Of a stretch of 64,000 bases of DNA, positions 37,218 through 45,856 are shown piece after piece; position 1 is the stretch's first letter; each line of letters begins with the position of its first letter. The stretch is from Methanoculleus taiwanensis (GTDB taxonomy: Archaea; Halobacteriota; Methanomicrobia; Methanomicrobiales; Methanoculleaceae), in assembly GCF_004102725.1 (NCBI RefSeq), contig NZ_LHQS01000001.1:875806-939805 (forward strand). The letters run 5' to 3'. Both the position numbers and the translations under genes were made by a program. The notes under the pieces are model-generated. The model was not told where the DNA came from. It ran no database searches and worked only from the letters and a program-made list of their open reading frames with translations.

Positions 37218-37835
37218 ATGGAGAACGAAATCAAATTATTCTATGATTTAATGGCAGAAAGAACCGCCGATGAATGGTATGGTGAAGATATACTGAAACC
37301 AACAATACAAGATTTTCTTTCATTGCTGCCGCCAAGTCCACAAATTCTTGACCTTGGTTGCGGCCCTGGTCATGAAAGCATGAGATTGAGCCAGGCGGGA
37401 GCAAAAGTTGTAGGTGTTGATTTCAGTAAAAAATGCATTGATATTGCACGCCAACATTGTCCTCAATGCAAATTTGCAATAGAGGATTTTCGTTTTTTAG
37501 ATGATGTATATGGAAGGTTTGAAGGAGTTTTTGCCTGTGCATCATTGGTCCATATAGGTCCCAGCGAATTGGGAGTAGTTTTGAGTAATATTAAAAAAGT
37601 ACTCGTTGATGGTGGCTACGTTGCCATTATTATTGTTGAGGGAGAAGGGATCAATGAAAAATTCAGTATGCTAGATGTCGATGGAAGAAAACTGAATAGA
37701 ACGTTTTACTTATATACTCAAAATTACCTGTGCGAAGAGGCTGAAAAAGCAGGGTTGGAATATGTTCGTGAAGGTTATCTTGATGAGAAACTAAGAAAAG
37801 ATGGTTGGCGGAACTATCTGTTTAAATCTAGATGA
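37218..37835 (+). CDS. Class I SAM-dependent methyltransferase, AT-rich, probably acquired
   Basis: This 205-residue enzyme has motif I ILDLGCGPGHESMRL and the later VVGVDFSKKCIDIARQ, typical of small-molecule methyltransferases (Methyltransf_11/25 type). Its substrate is unknown. The coding DNA is strikingly AT-rich (many AAA, ATT and TTT codons) against GC-rich neighbours, and it lies between a decayed IS630 gene and an IS5-type element, with its stop 7 bases before the IS inverted repeat. This strongly suggests horizontal transfer. GGGAG upstream supports the ATG at 37218 rather than 37203. Confidence 0.88.
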   Translation: MENEIKLFYDLMAERTADEWYGEDILKPTIQDFLSLLPPSPQILDLGCGPGHESMRLSQAGAKVVGVDFSKKCIDIARQHCPQCKFAIEDFRFLDDVYGRFEGVFACASLVHIGPSELGVVLSNIKKVLVDGGYVAIIIVEGEGINEKFSMLDVDGRKLNRTFYLYTQNYLCEEAEKAGLEYVREGYLDEKLRKDGWRNYLFKSR

Positions 37836-37846
37836 TATGAAGGATC

Positions 37847-38284
37847 TCATCCCAGAATTCTCCAGATCATCATGGCACATGCCAGGCGGATTAGCCCGAG
37901 GAATGAGTGTTCATAGCGCTCATATCGGGGAGTAACCTTTTTGAACGCCTCAATCCAGCTGAAGAATCGTTCGATGGCGCTGCGCTTTTTGTAAAGTTCC
38001 GGATCGAACCAGAATGGCCTTCCTCGCTTCGGGTGTATCCAGGATCTCCGGTTGACGGGGATATTGCTCCTGATTCCCCGGTTCCGGTTGTACTGACGAA
38101 TCTTCCGGGCATCATGAGCCGCATCTGCCGAGATGATCATTGGTTGCTCCTCCGTCCCGGGAATCGCAAATGCTTCGAGGGTTGGTTCATAGAGCCGGGA
38201 GTCATGGACATTGGCGGGTGGAATCGTGCAGGCAAGGGGGAGACCATTTCGATCGACCAGAGCACTCAGCTTGTTCCCGTTCAC
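37847..38284 (-). CDS. IS5-family transposase, C-terminal frame (OrfB)
   Basis: This 145-residue frame holds the catalytic part: KLSALVDRNGLPLACTIPPA, the DDE aspartate in ISADAAHDARKIR, and the glutamate in KKRSAIERFFSWIEAFKK. It overlaps OrfA by 4 bases but in another frame; its natural entry is a -1 shift in the A5G5 run upstream rather than its own ATG. Confidence 0.85.
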   Translation of the reverse strand: MNGNKLSALVDRNGLPLACTIPPANVHDSRLYEPTLEAFAIPGTEEQPMIISADAAHDARKIRQYNRNRGIRSNIPVNRRSWIHPKRGRPFWFDPELYKKRSAIERFFSWIEAFKKVTPRYERYEHSFLGLIRLACAMMIWRILG

Positions 38285-38640
38285 CTTCTTATAGCCATCA
38301 TAGCCGGTTGATCCCCCTTTTTAGCCGCGATATCCTTGGTATCGGTGGAACAATGCGTGAGATCGACCTTTCGGATCTCATACCCCGACTGGAGAAGGTC
38401 GAGGAAGATCGCCTGGTACACCCCCTTCTCGCAGAGTTCGAGGTGGTACCGATGAACTGTCGATTTCGTGCCGTATTTCTCCGGTACGTCGCGCCAAGTG
38501 CAGCCGGTGGTCAGGACGTACAGGATACCGTTGATCAGCCCGCGGGGGTCACGCCGTGGTCGGCCGATGTGCGGCTTCGTTGGAGGAAGGTATTTCCGGA
38601 TGACTTCCCAGAGATCACCGTCAATTTCCCGGAAGGCCAT
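38281..38640 (-). CDS. IS5-family transposase, N-terminal frame (OrfA)
   Basis: This 119-residue frame has the IS5-type N-terminal domain: KPHIGRPRRDPRGLINGIL and TTGCTWRDVPEKYG. Near its end the sequence AAAAAGGGGG (codons AAA AAG GGG, around 38317-38308) is a slippery site; a -1 shift there would continue into OrfB as GGSTGYDGYKK. It is therefore probably the first half of a frameshifted transposase that cuts and joins the element ends. Confidence 0.85.
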   Translation of the reverse strand: MAFREIDGDLWEVIRKYLPPTKPHIGRPRRDPRGLINGILYVLTTGCTWRDVPEKYGTKSTVHRYHLELCEKGVYQAIFLDLLQSGYEIRKVDLTHCSTDTKDIAAKKGDQPAMMAIRR

Positions 38641-38909
38641 GACTCCAGGTTTTATTCAAGAGGCCTTATAATTATGGGGTGACCTCAAAATTACTGGCGC
38701 TCATATCGTCGATATACTCCCTGGGTTATGCTCCGTTTCGCCATCAGCACGATATATGCCGGCGAATATGGTTGTCGATATCTGGTCTCTGAGAACCACG
38801 CTAAAATCAGAAAATAACGGTGAATCAGCCTTGTTTTAAGGCGAGGTGAGAGGTGTTTTCCCTCACCCCGGCACCCGGATCGATGAGGAAGAGGTGACGA
38901 TCGTTCCCG

Positions 38910-39215
38910 CTACACCCTCTCCGGGGGTGCATGCCGTTCGACGGTTGTATTCACGATATCCTTTCCCGTTTCCATCGCCCCCGTCAGGCGCTCGATATAC
39001 TCGCTCCCCACCTCGAGGTACCGGAGCACCTCGTGGGCGAGCGCCATGCAATCGTCGCCGAGCTGCACCAGCCACGTAACGAACTCCCACATGGATGCGG
39101 CGGTGCCGAGCACGCTCTCCGGTGCGTCGCGGTCGGGCAGCGAGAGGTTGGCGACTCCCGTGCTCACGGCCGCTACGACGGCGAAGCAGAGCAGGATTAC
39201 AGAGATCTGCCTCAT
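38910..39215 (-). CDS. Small exported hypothetical protein
   Basis: I do not recognise this 101-residue protein. It begins with a signal-peptide-like MRQISVILLCFAVVAAVSTG and continues as a helical region (MWEFVTWLVQLGDDCMALAH, VLRYLEVGSEYIERLTGAM). Its start overlaps the stop of the lipoprotein gene by 4 bases, so the two are translated as a pair. It probably works outside the membrane. Confidence 0.65.
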   Translation of the reverse strand: MRQISVILLCFAVVAAVSTGVANLSLPDRDAPESVLGTAASMWEFVTWLVQLGDDCMALAHEVLRYLEVGSEYIERLTGAMETGKDIVNTTVERHAPPERV

Positions 39216-39784
39216 GCCGCCATCTTACCGGCCGCAAGCTTCGCGATCTCTGTTGCGTCCGCCAGCGTCACCTTTCCGTCCGCGGCAGTATACGCCGTCT
39301 GGGTGACGACGACGCTCTTGACGAACCCGACCTCGGCCGTCCCGCCCCTGATCGCACCGTAGCTCTCGTCCGGGATCGTGAGCGGGATGGTGCGGGCTCC
39401 TGCCTGTGCCTTTGCTGCGGTGTAGGCCTCGTTTGCCTCGTCATCGGTTGCATACATGGTCGACCGGATCGTTACCGTATCGCCGTTCGTGTTCCTGAGG
39501 GCGACGGTCACCGACGATCCCTCGTAGACGGCGCTCTCGAGGTTCCAGGCGGCGGCAAGGTCCTGTGCCGTCACCGCCAGGTCTTCGAGCGCCGCTTGCG
39601 TCGCGGGATCGATGGTCGGAACTGCGGCGGCGCCCGACGGGAGGGTGACGTCGGGGCGGGTGATCTCGGGTCTCGCCCCTTCGTCCGCCAGCGCTGTCGA
39701 ACGGGTGGAGGTGCACCCTGCCGAGAGGACGGCGGAGGTGAGGATGCAGAGGATAAGGAGGATGGAAAGCGACCTGTTCTTCAT
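39212..39784 (-). CDS. Lipoprotein of unknown function
   Basis: This 190-residue protein has a signal peptide and lipobox (LSAGC), then a Ser/Thr- and Ala-rich mature part with two beta-type segments (VTVALRNTNGDTVTIRSTMY, then VGFVKSVVVTQTAYTAADG). I do not recognise a family. The ATG at 39784 is preferred over the longer frame to 39847 because the signal peptide begins there. It is the first gene of a two-gene operon. Confidence 0.7.
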   Translation of the reverse strand: MKNRSLSILLILCILTSAVLSAGCTSTRSTALADEGARPEITRPDVTLPSGAAAVPTIDPATQAALEDLAVTAQDLAAAWNLESAVYEGSSVTVALRNTNGDTVTIRSTMYATDDEANEAYTAAKAQAGARTIPLTIPDESYGAIRGGTAEVGFVKSVVVTQTAYTAADGKVTLADATEIAKLAAGKMAA

Positions 39785-40018
39785 ATACAACGGTACCGTA
39801 CCGGCTCCAGTTAAGGCCTTCGCTCCGGTATGCCTGCCGGAGGACAAGGCGATTTTCGGTGATGTCAGTAAGGGCGGTATCTTGCGGTCACCGGCGATCC
39901 CGTCGAAGGGCTCCGGATGCAGCTCAGGCGATGTGGGGAGAACGATCGGCTCCGGCCGGGAAGGGCGCTGCCGCCACGTCCGTCCCGGGGTTTGCAGCCG
40001 TCGTAGAGACCGTCGCCG

Positions 40019-40566
40019 TCAATATCCGTAGATCTGGCAGGGCTCGTCCTTCGTCAGCGGCAGCGGGACGGGGTCGGTCGGGTACACCATGTACAGCGGC
40101 GAGGTGCCCGGGTGTACCGGTGTACACCGCGTGGTGTCACCGAGCGAAGGCGATTCCTGGGGAATGGCATTGATTCGAGACTCAAATGCGGTTTTCGCCC
40201 CGACATGTACACCATTCTCCAGAGCACAGACACATGCAGTGTGAGAGGAGCGAGCACGCTGTCCGGACTGTGCCCCCCGATCCTGGTGTACATCAGTACT
40301 CTGAGATACGCTTTTTGTACTATACAGAAGAGTATCAGCAGATTCCTCCCCGGTTTCGCCGTTTTGATAGTGGCAGCACGTGGTGTACATACGGTGTACA
40401 TCTGCTGCCATGGTGTACGTGTCATCACCGTCCTCGTCACTCCGGATTGCAACTCTGCATACTCCTCCGCCCGCTCGTATGCCGCGACCTCCGGAGAGTA
40501 ATCTCCCTCTGGAGACTCCTGGAAAAATGTGACCCGGCCTTCCTCGCTACGAAACCGTCGCCGCAC
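40019..40566 (-). pseudogene. Possible decayed coding region of an integrated element
   Basis: Two minus-strand frames overlap here: one from 40566 (RRRFRSEEGRVTFFQESPEG, helical AAYERAEEYAEL) and one ending at 40019 with a proline-rich, protein-like tail (SPLYMVYPTDPVPLPLTKDE). Each looks coding for only part of its length, as if one gene suffered a frameshift near 40400. The motif GGTGTACA or its complement recurs at least six times between 40080 and 40430. It lies immediately 3' of a tRNA gene, a usual integration spot. I cannot name the protein. From 39785 to 40018 I see no gene. Confidence 0.4.
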
Positions 40567-40584
40567 GAACGATGCTTCTCAAGG

Positions 40585-40606
40585 AGAGAGAACAACAAAA
40601 GAAAGA
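40585..40606 (-). terminator. T-rich terminator after tRNA-Val
   Basis: Directly after the tRNA 3' end, the minus strand reads CTTTCTTTTGTTGTTC, a T-rich tract of the type that ends archaeal transcripts. No hairpin is needed. Confidence 0.55.
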
Positions 40607-40680
40607 TGGGCTCGCTGAGATTCGAACTCAGGACCTCCGCCATGTCAAGGCGACGTCATAACCAGCTAGACCACGAGCCC
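40607..40680 (-). tRNA. tRNA-Val (anticodon GAC)
   Basis: Read on the minus strand, the acceptor stem GGGCTCG pairs with CGAGCCC, the discriminator base is A, and the D-arm contains CTAGCTGGTTATGAC. The anticodon arm is TCGCC-TTGACAT-GGCGG, giving anticodon GAC, which decodes GUC and GUU valine codons. The T-arm is CTGAG-TTCGAAT-CTCAG. The CCA end is not encoded. A TATA box lies at 40714-40724. The accessory island begins just beyond its 3' end. Confidence 0.95.
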
Positions 40681-40713
40681 GGTGTGCCTTGTGCTCTATA
40701 CCGTTGATCTCAT

Positions 40714-40724
40714 GGATATATAAG
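40714..40724 (-). promoter_or_regulatory. TATA box of tRNA-Val
   Basis: On the minus strand CTTATATATCC lies about 34 bases upstream of the tRNA 5' end, placing the transcription start a few bases before the mature tRNA. Confidence 0.65.
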
Positions 40725-40804
40725 AATTCTCTTTTGCAGTTCCGCGGGGAGAGGCGCCGCCCGCCGGTACGGCCGAAGAAAAGGGGGAAAGAGGTGGTCT
40801 TTCT

Positions 40805-42388
40805 CTAGATCTCTGCATGCTTCGCGGTGTGAATACCGCCGACCGCGCGGACCTCGTCCATGGCGCCCGGGGGAACGTCGCTGTCGACGGTCAGCACCAT
40901 CAGTGCCTCCTCGCCGGGCTTGTTCCTGCCGACCTGCATCCCCGCAATGTTGACGTTCACCTGCCCGAGGATGGTAGCGACCTTGCCGATAATCCCGGGT
41001 TTGTCGGTGTGGCGCGAGATGACGACGTGGCCGGTCGGTGTCAGGTCGGTCATGTATCCGCCGATGCTCACGATACGCGGTTTGTTCTGGCCGGAGAGGT
41101 TGCCGCTCACCGACTCGGTCATCCGGTCGGTCTTCACGGTGATCGTGATGATATTCTTAAACCCGTAGGCCTCTTCGGTCGTGGTCTCGCTCATCCGGAT
41201 CCCGCGCTCTTTCGTCACGAACTCGGCGTTGACGATGTTGATCGGCACCTGCAGGATCGGGTCGAGCAGCCCTTTCAGAGCGGTGCGGGTGATGTACTTC
41301 GTGTTCGGTATCCGGGCGATCTCGCCGCCGTAGATGATCTCGACCGACTCGACCGGCCCTTCCACGAGCTGGATTAAGAGCCTGCCCATCTTCTCCGCAA
41401 GCCGTGCATAGGGCTCGACGATCTCCGCCTGCTCCGGCGGCACCATCGGCGCATTGACCACGTACTTGGCAGCGCCGCCTTCGAGGACGCTGATGCACTG
41501 CCGTGCCACCGAGATGGCCACGTTCTTCTGCGCCTCGACGGTGCTCGCACCGAGGTGCGGCGTGACGATGACCCGGTCGATCTCGAGGAGCGGCGATGCC
41601 GTCGGCGGCTCTTCCTCGAAGACGTCGAGTGCCGCTCCGGCGACCTTGCCGCTCTTCACCGCATCGGCAAGGGCTGCTTCGTCGATGATACCGCCGCGGG
41701 CGCAGTTGATGATCCGCACGCCGTCCTTCATGGTGGCGATGCTCTTTGCGTTGATGACGTGGCGTGTCTCTTTGATCAGCGGCGTATGCACCGTGATCAC
41801 GTCGGCCACCCGGAAGAGCTCGTCGAGCGGCAGCAGTTCGACACCGAGTTGTGCGGCACGCTCCTTGCTGATGAAGGGGTCGTAGGCGACGCACTTCATC
41901 TCGAGCGCCCGTGCACGCTTCGCCACTTCCTGGCCGATACGGCCGAACCCGACGATCCCGAGCGTCTTGTCGTTCAGCTCGACGCCCATGAATTTCGACC
42001 GCTTCCACTCCTTTTTCTTCAAGGATGCGTTCGCCTGGGGGATGTTCCGGGCGAGGGAGAGCATCATCGCCATGGTGTGCTCCGTCGCCGCGAGCGTGTT
42101 CCCCTCGGGCGCGTTCGCCACGATGATACCCCTGCGCGTCGCCGCATCCATATCGATATTATCGACGCCGGCACCTGCACGGCCGATGAACCTGATCTTC
42201 GCCCCCGCGTCGATGACGCGTGCCGTAACTTCCGTACCGGAGCGCACGAGAAGTGCATCGTATTCTCCGATCGTTTCGACGAGCTGATCCTCGCTCAGAT
42301 CGGTTCTGACATCCACGTTGCAAAATTCCCGCAGAATGTCGAGCCCTTCATCTGCCAGCGGATCGCTGACCAGCACTCTGTAGCTCAC
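40805..42388 (-). CDS. serA: D-3-phosphoglycerate dehydrogenase SerA
   Basis: This 527-residue enzyme oxidises 3-phosphoglycerate with NAD in the first step of serine synthesis. It has the nucleotide-binding motif VGFGRIGQEVAKRA, the segment NCARGGIIDEAALAD, catalytic FEEEPP and the histidine in VTPHLGAST, a middle domain, and a C-terminal ACT domain (HVVISRHTDKPGIIGKVATI) that probably senses serine. The length fits the long SerA form. It is divergent from ppsA. Confidence 0.95.
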   Translation of the reverse strand: MSYRVLVSDPLADEGLDILREFCNVDVRTDLSEDQLVETIGEYDALLVRSGTEVTARVIDAGAKIRFIGRAGAGVDNIDMDAATRRGIIVANAPEGNTLAATEHTMAMMLSLARNIPQANASLKKKEWKRSKFMGVELNDKTLGIVGFGRIGQEVAKRARALEMKCVAYDPFISKERAAQLGVELLPLDELFRVADVITVHTPLIKETRHVINAKSIATMKDGVRIINCARGGIIDEAALADAVKSGKVAGAALDVFEEEPPTASPLLEIDRVIVTPHLGASTVEAQKNVAISVARQCISVLEGGAAKYVVNAPMVPPEQAEIVEPYARLAEKMGRLLIQLVEGPVESVEIIYGGEIARIPNTKYITRTALKGLLDPILQVPINIVNAEFVTKERGIRMSETTTEEAYGFKNIITITVKTDRMTESVSGNLSGQNKPRIVSIGGYMTDLTPTGHVVISRHTDKPGIIGKVATILGQVNVNIAGMQVGRNKPGEEALMVLTVDSDVPPGAMDEVRAVGGIHTAKHAEI

Positions 42389-42483
42389 AGTAATAACCCA
42401 TACTCAATCTGCATCATCGGTATTCATGCTTTTTCTTCCGAAATGTTTTAACTGATGATGAGAAGTATATGTGTGGTGCGAGC

Positions 42484-44766
42484 ATGAAACAAATGCCCAA
42501 TGTTCTGTGGCTCGAAGAGATAAAGAAGGAAGATATCGTCTCTGTAGGGGGAAAAGGAGCCTCCCTGGGCGAAATGACCTCCATAGGTCTCCCGGTGCCG
42601 ACGGCATTTGTGGTGACTGCCCAAGCATTCCGCAGGTTTCTGGTTGAGTCGGGAATCGAAGAAACGCTCTTCAGAAGGCTCGATCGCCTCGACGTCGACG
42701 ACACGGATGCTCTTGAGGCCGTGGCGCGCGATGCCCAGGATCTCGTCCTGAACGTCGGTATTCCGGAGCAGATCCGGGATGATATCACCGGCGCGTACTC
42801 CCGGATGGGCGAGGGCGGCATGATCGTTGCCGTCCGGTCGAGCGCGACCGCCGAAGACCTGCCGGAAGCAAGCTTTGCCGGTCAACAGGAGACATTTCTG
42901 AATATCAAGGGAGACGCCGATCTCCTTGAGGCTGTCCAGAAGTGCTGGGCATCCCTCTATGGCGAGCGGGCGATCTACTATCGCTCAAAGCAGGGATTCG
43001 ACGACCGGTCGGTCAATATCGCCGTTGTCGTCCAGCAGCTCATCCCGTCCGAAAAGGCCGGCGTCCTCTTCACGTCGCATCCCGTCACCGGCGAACCCTT
43101 AACGATCATCGAAGGGTCGTGGGGTCTCGGCGAGGCTGTGGTATCGGGCAGCGTCTCGCCCGATAAGTACGTCTTCGACCTCCGGACGGAGCGGGTCGTC
43201 GACCGCCTGATCGCGGAGAAAGAGATCGCCATCCTTGCTGACGGTGGAAAGGGGACGAAGATCGTCGACCTGACGCCGGAGCAGCGTGATGCAGCGGTAC
43301 TCTCCGACGAAGAGGTGGCACGCCTCTCCATGCTCGGTAAGATCGCGGAAGACCACTACGGTATCCCGCAGGATATCGAGTGGGCGATCGTGGATAAGGA
43401 GTTCTTCATCCTGCAGTCCCGCCCGATAACGACTATCAAGCGCTCCGAGATAACGCTCCCGGGTAAAGTTGAGGGCGGCGAACTCGGAGCGGTTCTGCTC
43501 GAAGGGCAGGGTGCATCTCCTGGTGTCGGCAGCGGCAGAGTAGCCATCGTCCGTGACATGAAGGATGCGAGAGCGGTCAAAGAAGGCGATATCCTCGTCG
43601 CAAAAATGACCAACCCCGACATGGTTCCTGCAATGCGGCGGGTCCGCGCGATCATCACCGACGAGGGAGGCATGACCTGCCACGCGGCGATCGTCAGCAG
43701 GGAGCTTGGCACCCCGGCGGTCGTCGGGACGAAGAAGGCGACGAAGCTCCTCAAGGCCGGCCAGATGGTCACCGTCGACGGCGAGAAAGGCCTCATCTAT
43801 GAGGGTGTTCTCGAGACGCCGAAGCAGGAGGTCGCCGCAGCGCCGGTTGTCGCCCAGGCTGCACCGGTCATCACCGGCACGCTCGTCAAGGTGAACGTAT
43901 CCCTCCCCGAAGCGGCACAGCGTGCCGCCGCAACGGGTGCGGACGGCGTCGGGCTGCTTAGAATCGAGCACCTGATCCTCGGCCTCCAGAAGACGCCGGG
44001 CTGGTACATCAACGAGGGGAAAGAGGATGAGTTCATCCAGTCGCTCTACGACGGCATCAAGGTCGTTCTCGACGCTTTCCCCGGAAAACCTGTCTGGGTG
44101 CGGACGCTCGATGCCCCGACCGACGAGTTCCGGAACATGGAGGGCGGTGAGGAAGAGCCGGTCGAGCACAATCCGATGCTCGGGTGGCGCGGCATCAGGC
44201 GCGACCTCAACAGCCCCGACCAGTTCCGGATGCAGGTCGAGACCTTCAAGCGGCTCTGGTCTGCCGGGTACGACAACCTCGGCGTGATGTTCCCGCTGGT
44301 GAACCACCCCGACGAGTTCCTCCAGGCGAAGGCGATGATGAAGCGCTGGGGCGTCGATGTGGAGAACGTGACCCTCGGCATCATGGTCGAGATCCCGAGC
44401 AGTGCCATCCTGATCGAGGAGTTCATCGAGGCCGGGATTAAATTCGCCTCCTTTGGCACGAACGACCTCGTGCAGTACACCCTCGCCATCGACCGGAACA
44501 ACGAGAACGTCGCCGATATGTACAAGCCGAAGCACCCTGCGGTGCTCCGCCTCATCGATATGGCGATCAAGGCGTGCCGTGCGCACGGCGTCGAGTGCTC
44601 CATCTGCGGTCAGGCAGGCTCCGACCCGTCGATGGCGACGTGGCTCGTCGAACACGGCATCTCGAGCGTCTCCGCGAACATCGACGCGGTGCCCCGGATA
44701 CGCGAGGCCGTAGCCCGGAAAGAGAAACAGATGATACTTGACCTGGCGAGACGAAACAATGCGTGA
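42484..44766 (+). CDS. ppsA: Phosphoenolpyruvate synthase PpsA
   Basis: This 760-residue enzyme makes PEP from pyruvate with ATP, feeding gluconeogenesis in methanogens. It begins with the ATP-binding part (VGGKGASLGEM, AVRSSATAEDLPEASFAGQQ), has the phosphohistidine swivel motif GGMTCHAAIVSRELG, and the C-terminal PEP/pyruvate domain with FASFGTNDLVQYTLAIDRN and the cysteine in SICGQAGSDP. The ATG at 42484 is preferred over 42469. Its last 8 bases overlap mfnA. Confidence 0.95.
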   Translation: MKQMPNVLWLEEIKKEDIVSVGGKGASLGEMTSIGLPVPTAFVVTAQAFRRFLVESGIEETLFRRLDRLDVDDTDALEAVARDAQDLVLNVGIPEQIRDDITGAYSRMGEGGMIVAVRSSATAEDLPEASFAGQQETFLNIKGDADLLEAVQKCWASLYGERAIYYRSKQGFDDRSVNIAVVVQQLIPSEKAGVLFTSHPVTGEPLTIIEGSWGLGEAVVSGSVSPDKYVFDLRTERVVDRLIAEKEIAILADGGKGTKIVDLTPEQRDAAVLSDEEVARLSMLGKIAEDHYGIPQDIEWAIVDKEFFILQSRPITTIKRSEITLPGKVEGGELGAVLLEGQGASPGVGSGRVAIVRDMKDARAVKEGDILVAKMTNPDMVPAMRRVRAIITDEGGMTCHAAIVSRELGTPAVVGTKKATKLLKAGQMVTVDGEKGLIYEGVLETPKQEVAAAPVVAQAAPVITGTLVKVNVSLPEAAQRAAATGADGVGLLRIEHLILGLQKTPGWYINEGKEDEFIQSLYDGIKVVLDAFPGKPVWVRTLDAPTDEFRNMEGGEEEPVEHNPMLGWRGIRRDLNSPDQFRMQVETFKRLWSAGYDNLGVMFPLVNHPDEFLQAKAMMKRWGVDVENVTLGIMVEIPSSAILIEEFIEAGIKFASFGTNDLVQYTLAIDRNNENVADMYKPKHPAVLRLIDMAIKACRAHGVECSICGQAGSDPSMATWLVEHGISSVSANIDAVPRIREAVARKEKQMILDLARRNNA

Positions 44767-45856
44767 ACGCGGGTGCTCTGAGGAAGAACTCTTTTCCTTC
44801 CTCTCTTCGAAGAGGAGAGAGGATCTCGGGTATCACAATATCTTAAGTTCAATGTGCACCTCGCCCCACCCGGTGGCCGAACGGGTGCACGCGATGTTTC
44901 TCGAGACCAATCTTGGAGACCCCGGTCTCTTCCGGGGAACCGCGTCGCTTGAAGATCTGCTGGTCCGGCGGATCGGTGAACTGATGCACCACCCCGATGC
45001 GGGTGGGTATGCGACCTCGGGAGGAACCGAGTCGAATATCCAGGCGCTCAGAATCGCAAAGAAGCGAAAACCGGTGGCATCTCCGAACGTCGTGGTTCCG
45101 GCGTCCGCCCATTTCTCGTTCGAGAAGGCATGCGACATGCTCTCGCTCGAGATGCGGACAGCGCCGGTCGATGCCTGCTACCGGATGGAGGTCGATGCGC
45201 TGGACGGGATCGTCGATAAGAATACTGTCTGCATCGTCGGGATCGTCGGGACGACGGAGTACGGCATGATCGATCCGATAGCGCGCCTCTCCGAACTTGC
45301 AGAAGAGCGGGAGACCTTCCTCCACGTCGACGCAGCATTCGGTGGCATGGTGGTGCCGTTCCTCCAGAACCCCGCGCCGTTCGACTTTCAGCTTCCCGGC
45401 GTCGACAGCATCTCGGTCGATCCCCACAAGATGGGGATGAGCACGATCCCGGCAGGCTGCCTGCTTGTCCGGGATGCCCGGATGTTCACCTGCTTAAATG
45501 TTGACACCCCATATCTTACTGTCAAGCAGGAGTGCACGCTTGCCGGAACCAGATCCGGTGCCTCGGTCGCCGCAGCGCTCGCCGTCCTCGAATATCTTGG
45601 TAAGGACGGCATGCGTGCAATCGTTGCAGGCTGCATGGAGAATACCCGCCGGCTTATAGAAGGGATGGAGACGTTCGGCTGCCCGCGTGCGGTGACGCCC
45701 GACGTCAACGTCGCGACCTTCGTCTGCGACGCTTCGCCGGCCGGGTGGCGCGTCTCGAGAACCCGGAACGGGCATATGCGGATCGTCTGCATGCCGCACG
45801 TGCACCGCGATGTCATCGAGGCATTCCTGCGTGATATGGGTGAACTGAATGCTTGA
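44759..45856 (+). CDS. mfnA: L-tyrosine/L-aspartate decarboxylase MfnA
   Basis: This 365-residue PLP enzyme decarboxylates tyrosine to tyramine for methanofuran (and in some archaea aspartate to beta-alanine for CoA). It has GGYATSGGTESNIQALR, HVDAAFGGMVVPF and the PLP lysine in SVDPHKMGMSTIPAG. The ATG at 44759 overlaps the end of ppsA by 8 bases; the frame to 44738 is not needed. It overlaps hpt by 8 bases. Confidence 0.93.
   Translation: MRERGCSEEELFSFLSSKRREDLGYHNILSSMCTSPHPVAERVHAMFLETNLGDPGLFRGTASLEDLLVRRIGELMHHPDAGGYATSGGTESNIQALRIAKKRKPVASPNVVVPASAHFSFEKACDMLSLEMRTAPVDACYRMEVDALDGIVDKNTVCIVGIVGTTEYGMIDPIARLSELAEERETFLHVDAAFGGMVVPFLQNPAPFDFQLPGVDSISVDPHKMGMSTIPAGCLLVRDARMFTCLNVDTPYLTVKQECTLAGTRSGASVAAALAVLEYLGKDGMRAIVAGCMENTRRLIEGMETFGCPRAVTPDVNVATFVCDASPAGWRVSRTRNGHMRIVCMPHVHRDVIEAFLRDMGELNA

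Larger units (their letters stand above)
37843..38686 (-). mobile_element. IS5-family (IS427-like) insertion sequence
   Basis: The element is about 844 bp with imperfect terminal inverted repeats: the left end 37843-37861 reads GATCTCATCCCAGAATTCT, and the right end, read inward from 38686, GAGGTCACCCCATAATTAT (14 of 19 positions match). Inside are two overlapping minus-strand frames, as in IS427-group elements. I could not identify an unambiguous target-site duplication. It looks intact apart from needing a frameshift to make full transposase. Confidence 0.8.

Noticed and set aside
40080..40430. CRISPR-like array from recurring GGTGTACA
   Set aside because: The word is only 8 bases, spacing is irregular, and there are no uniform spacers or longer repeats.
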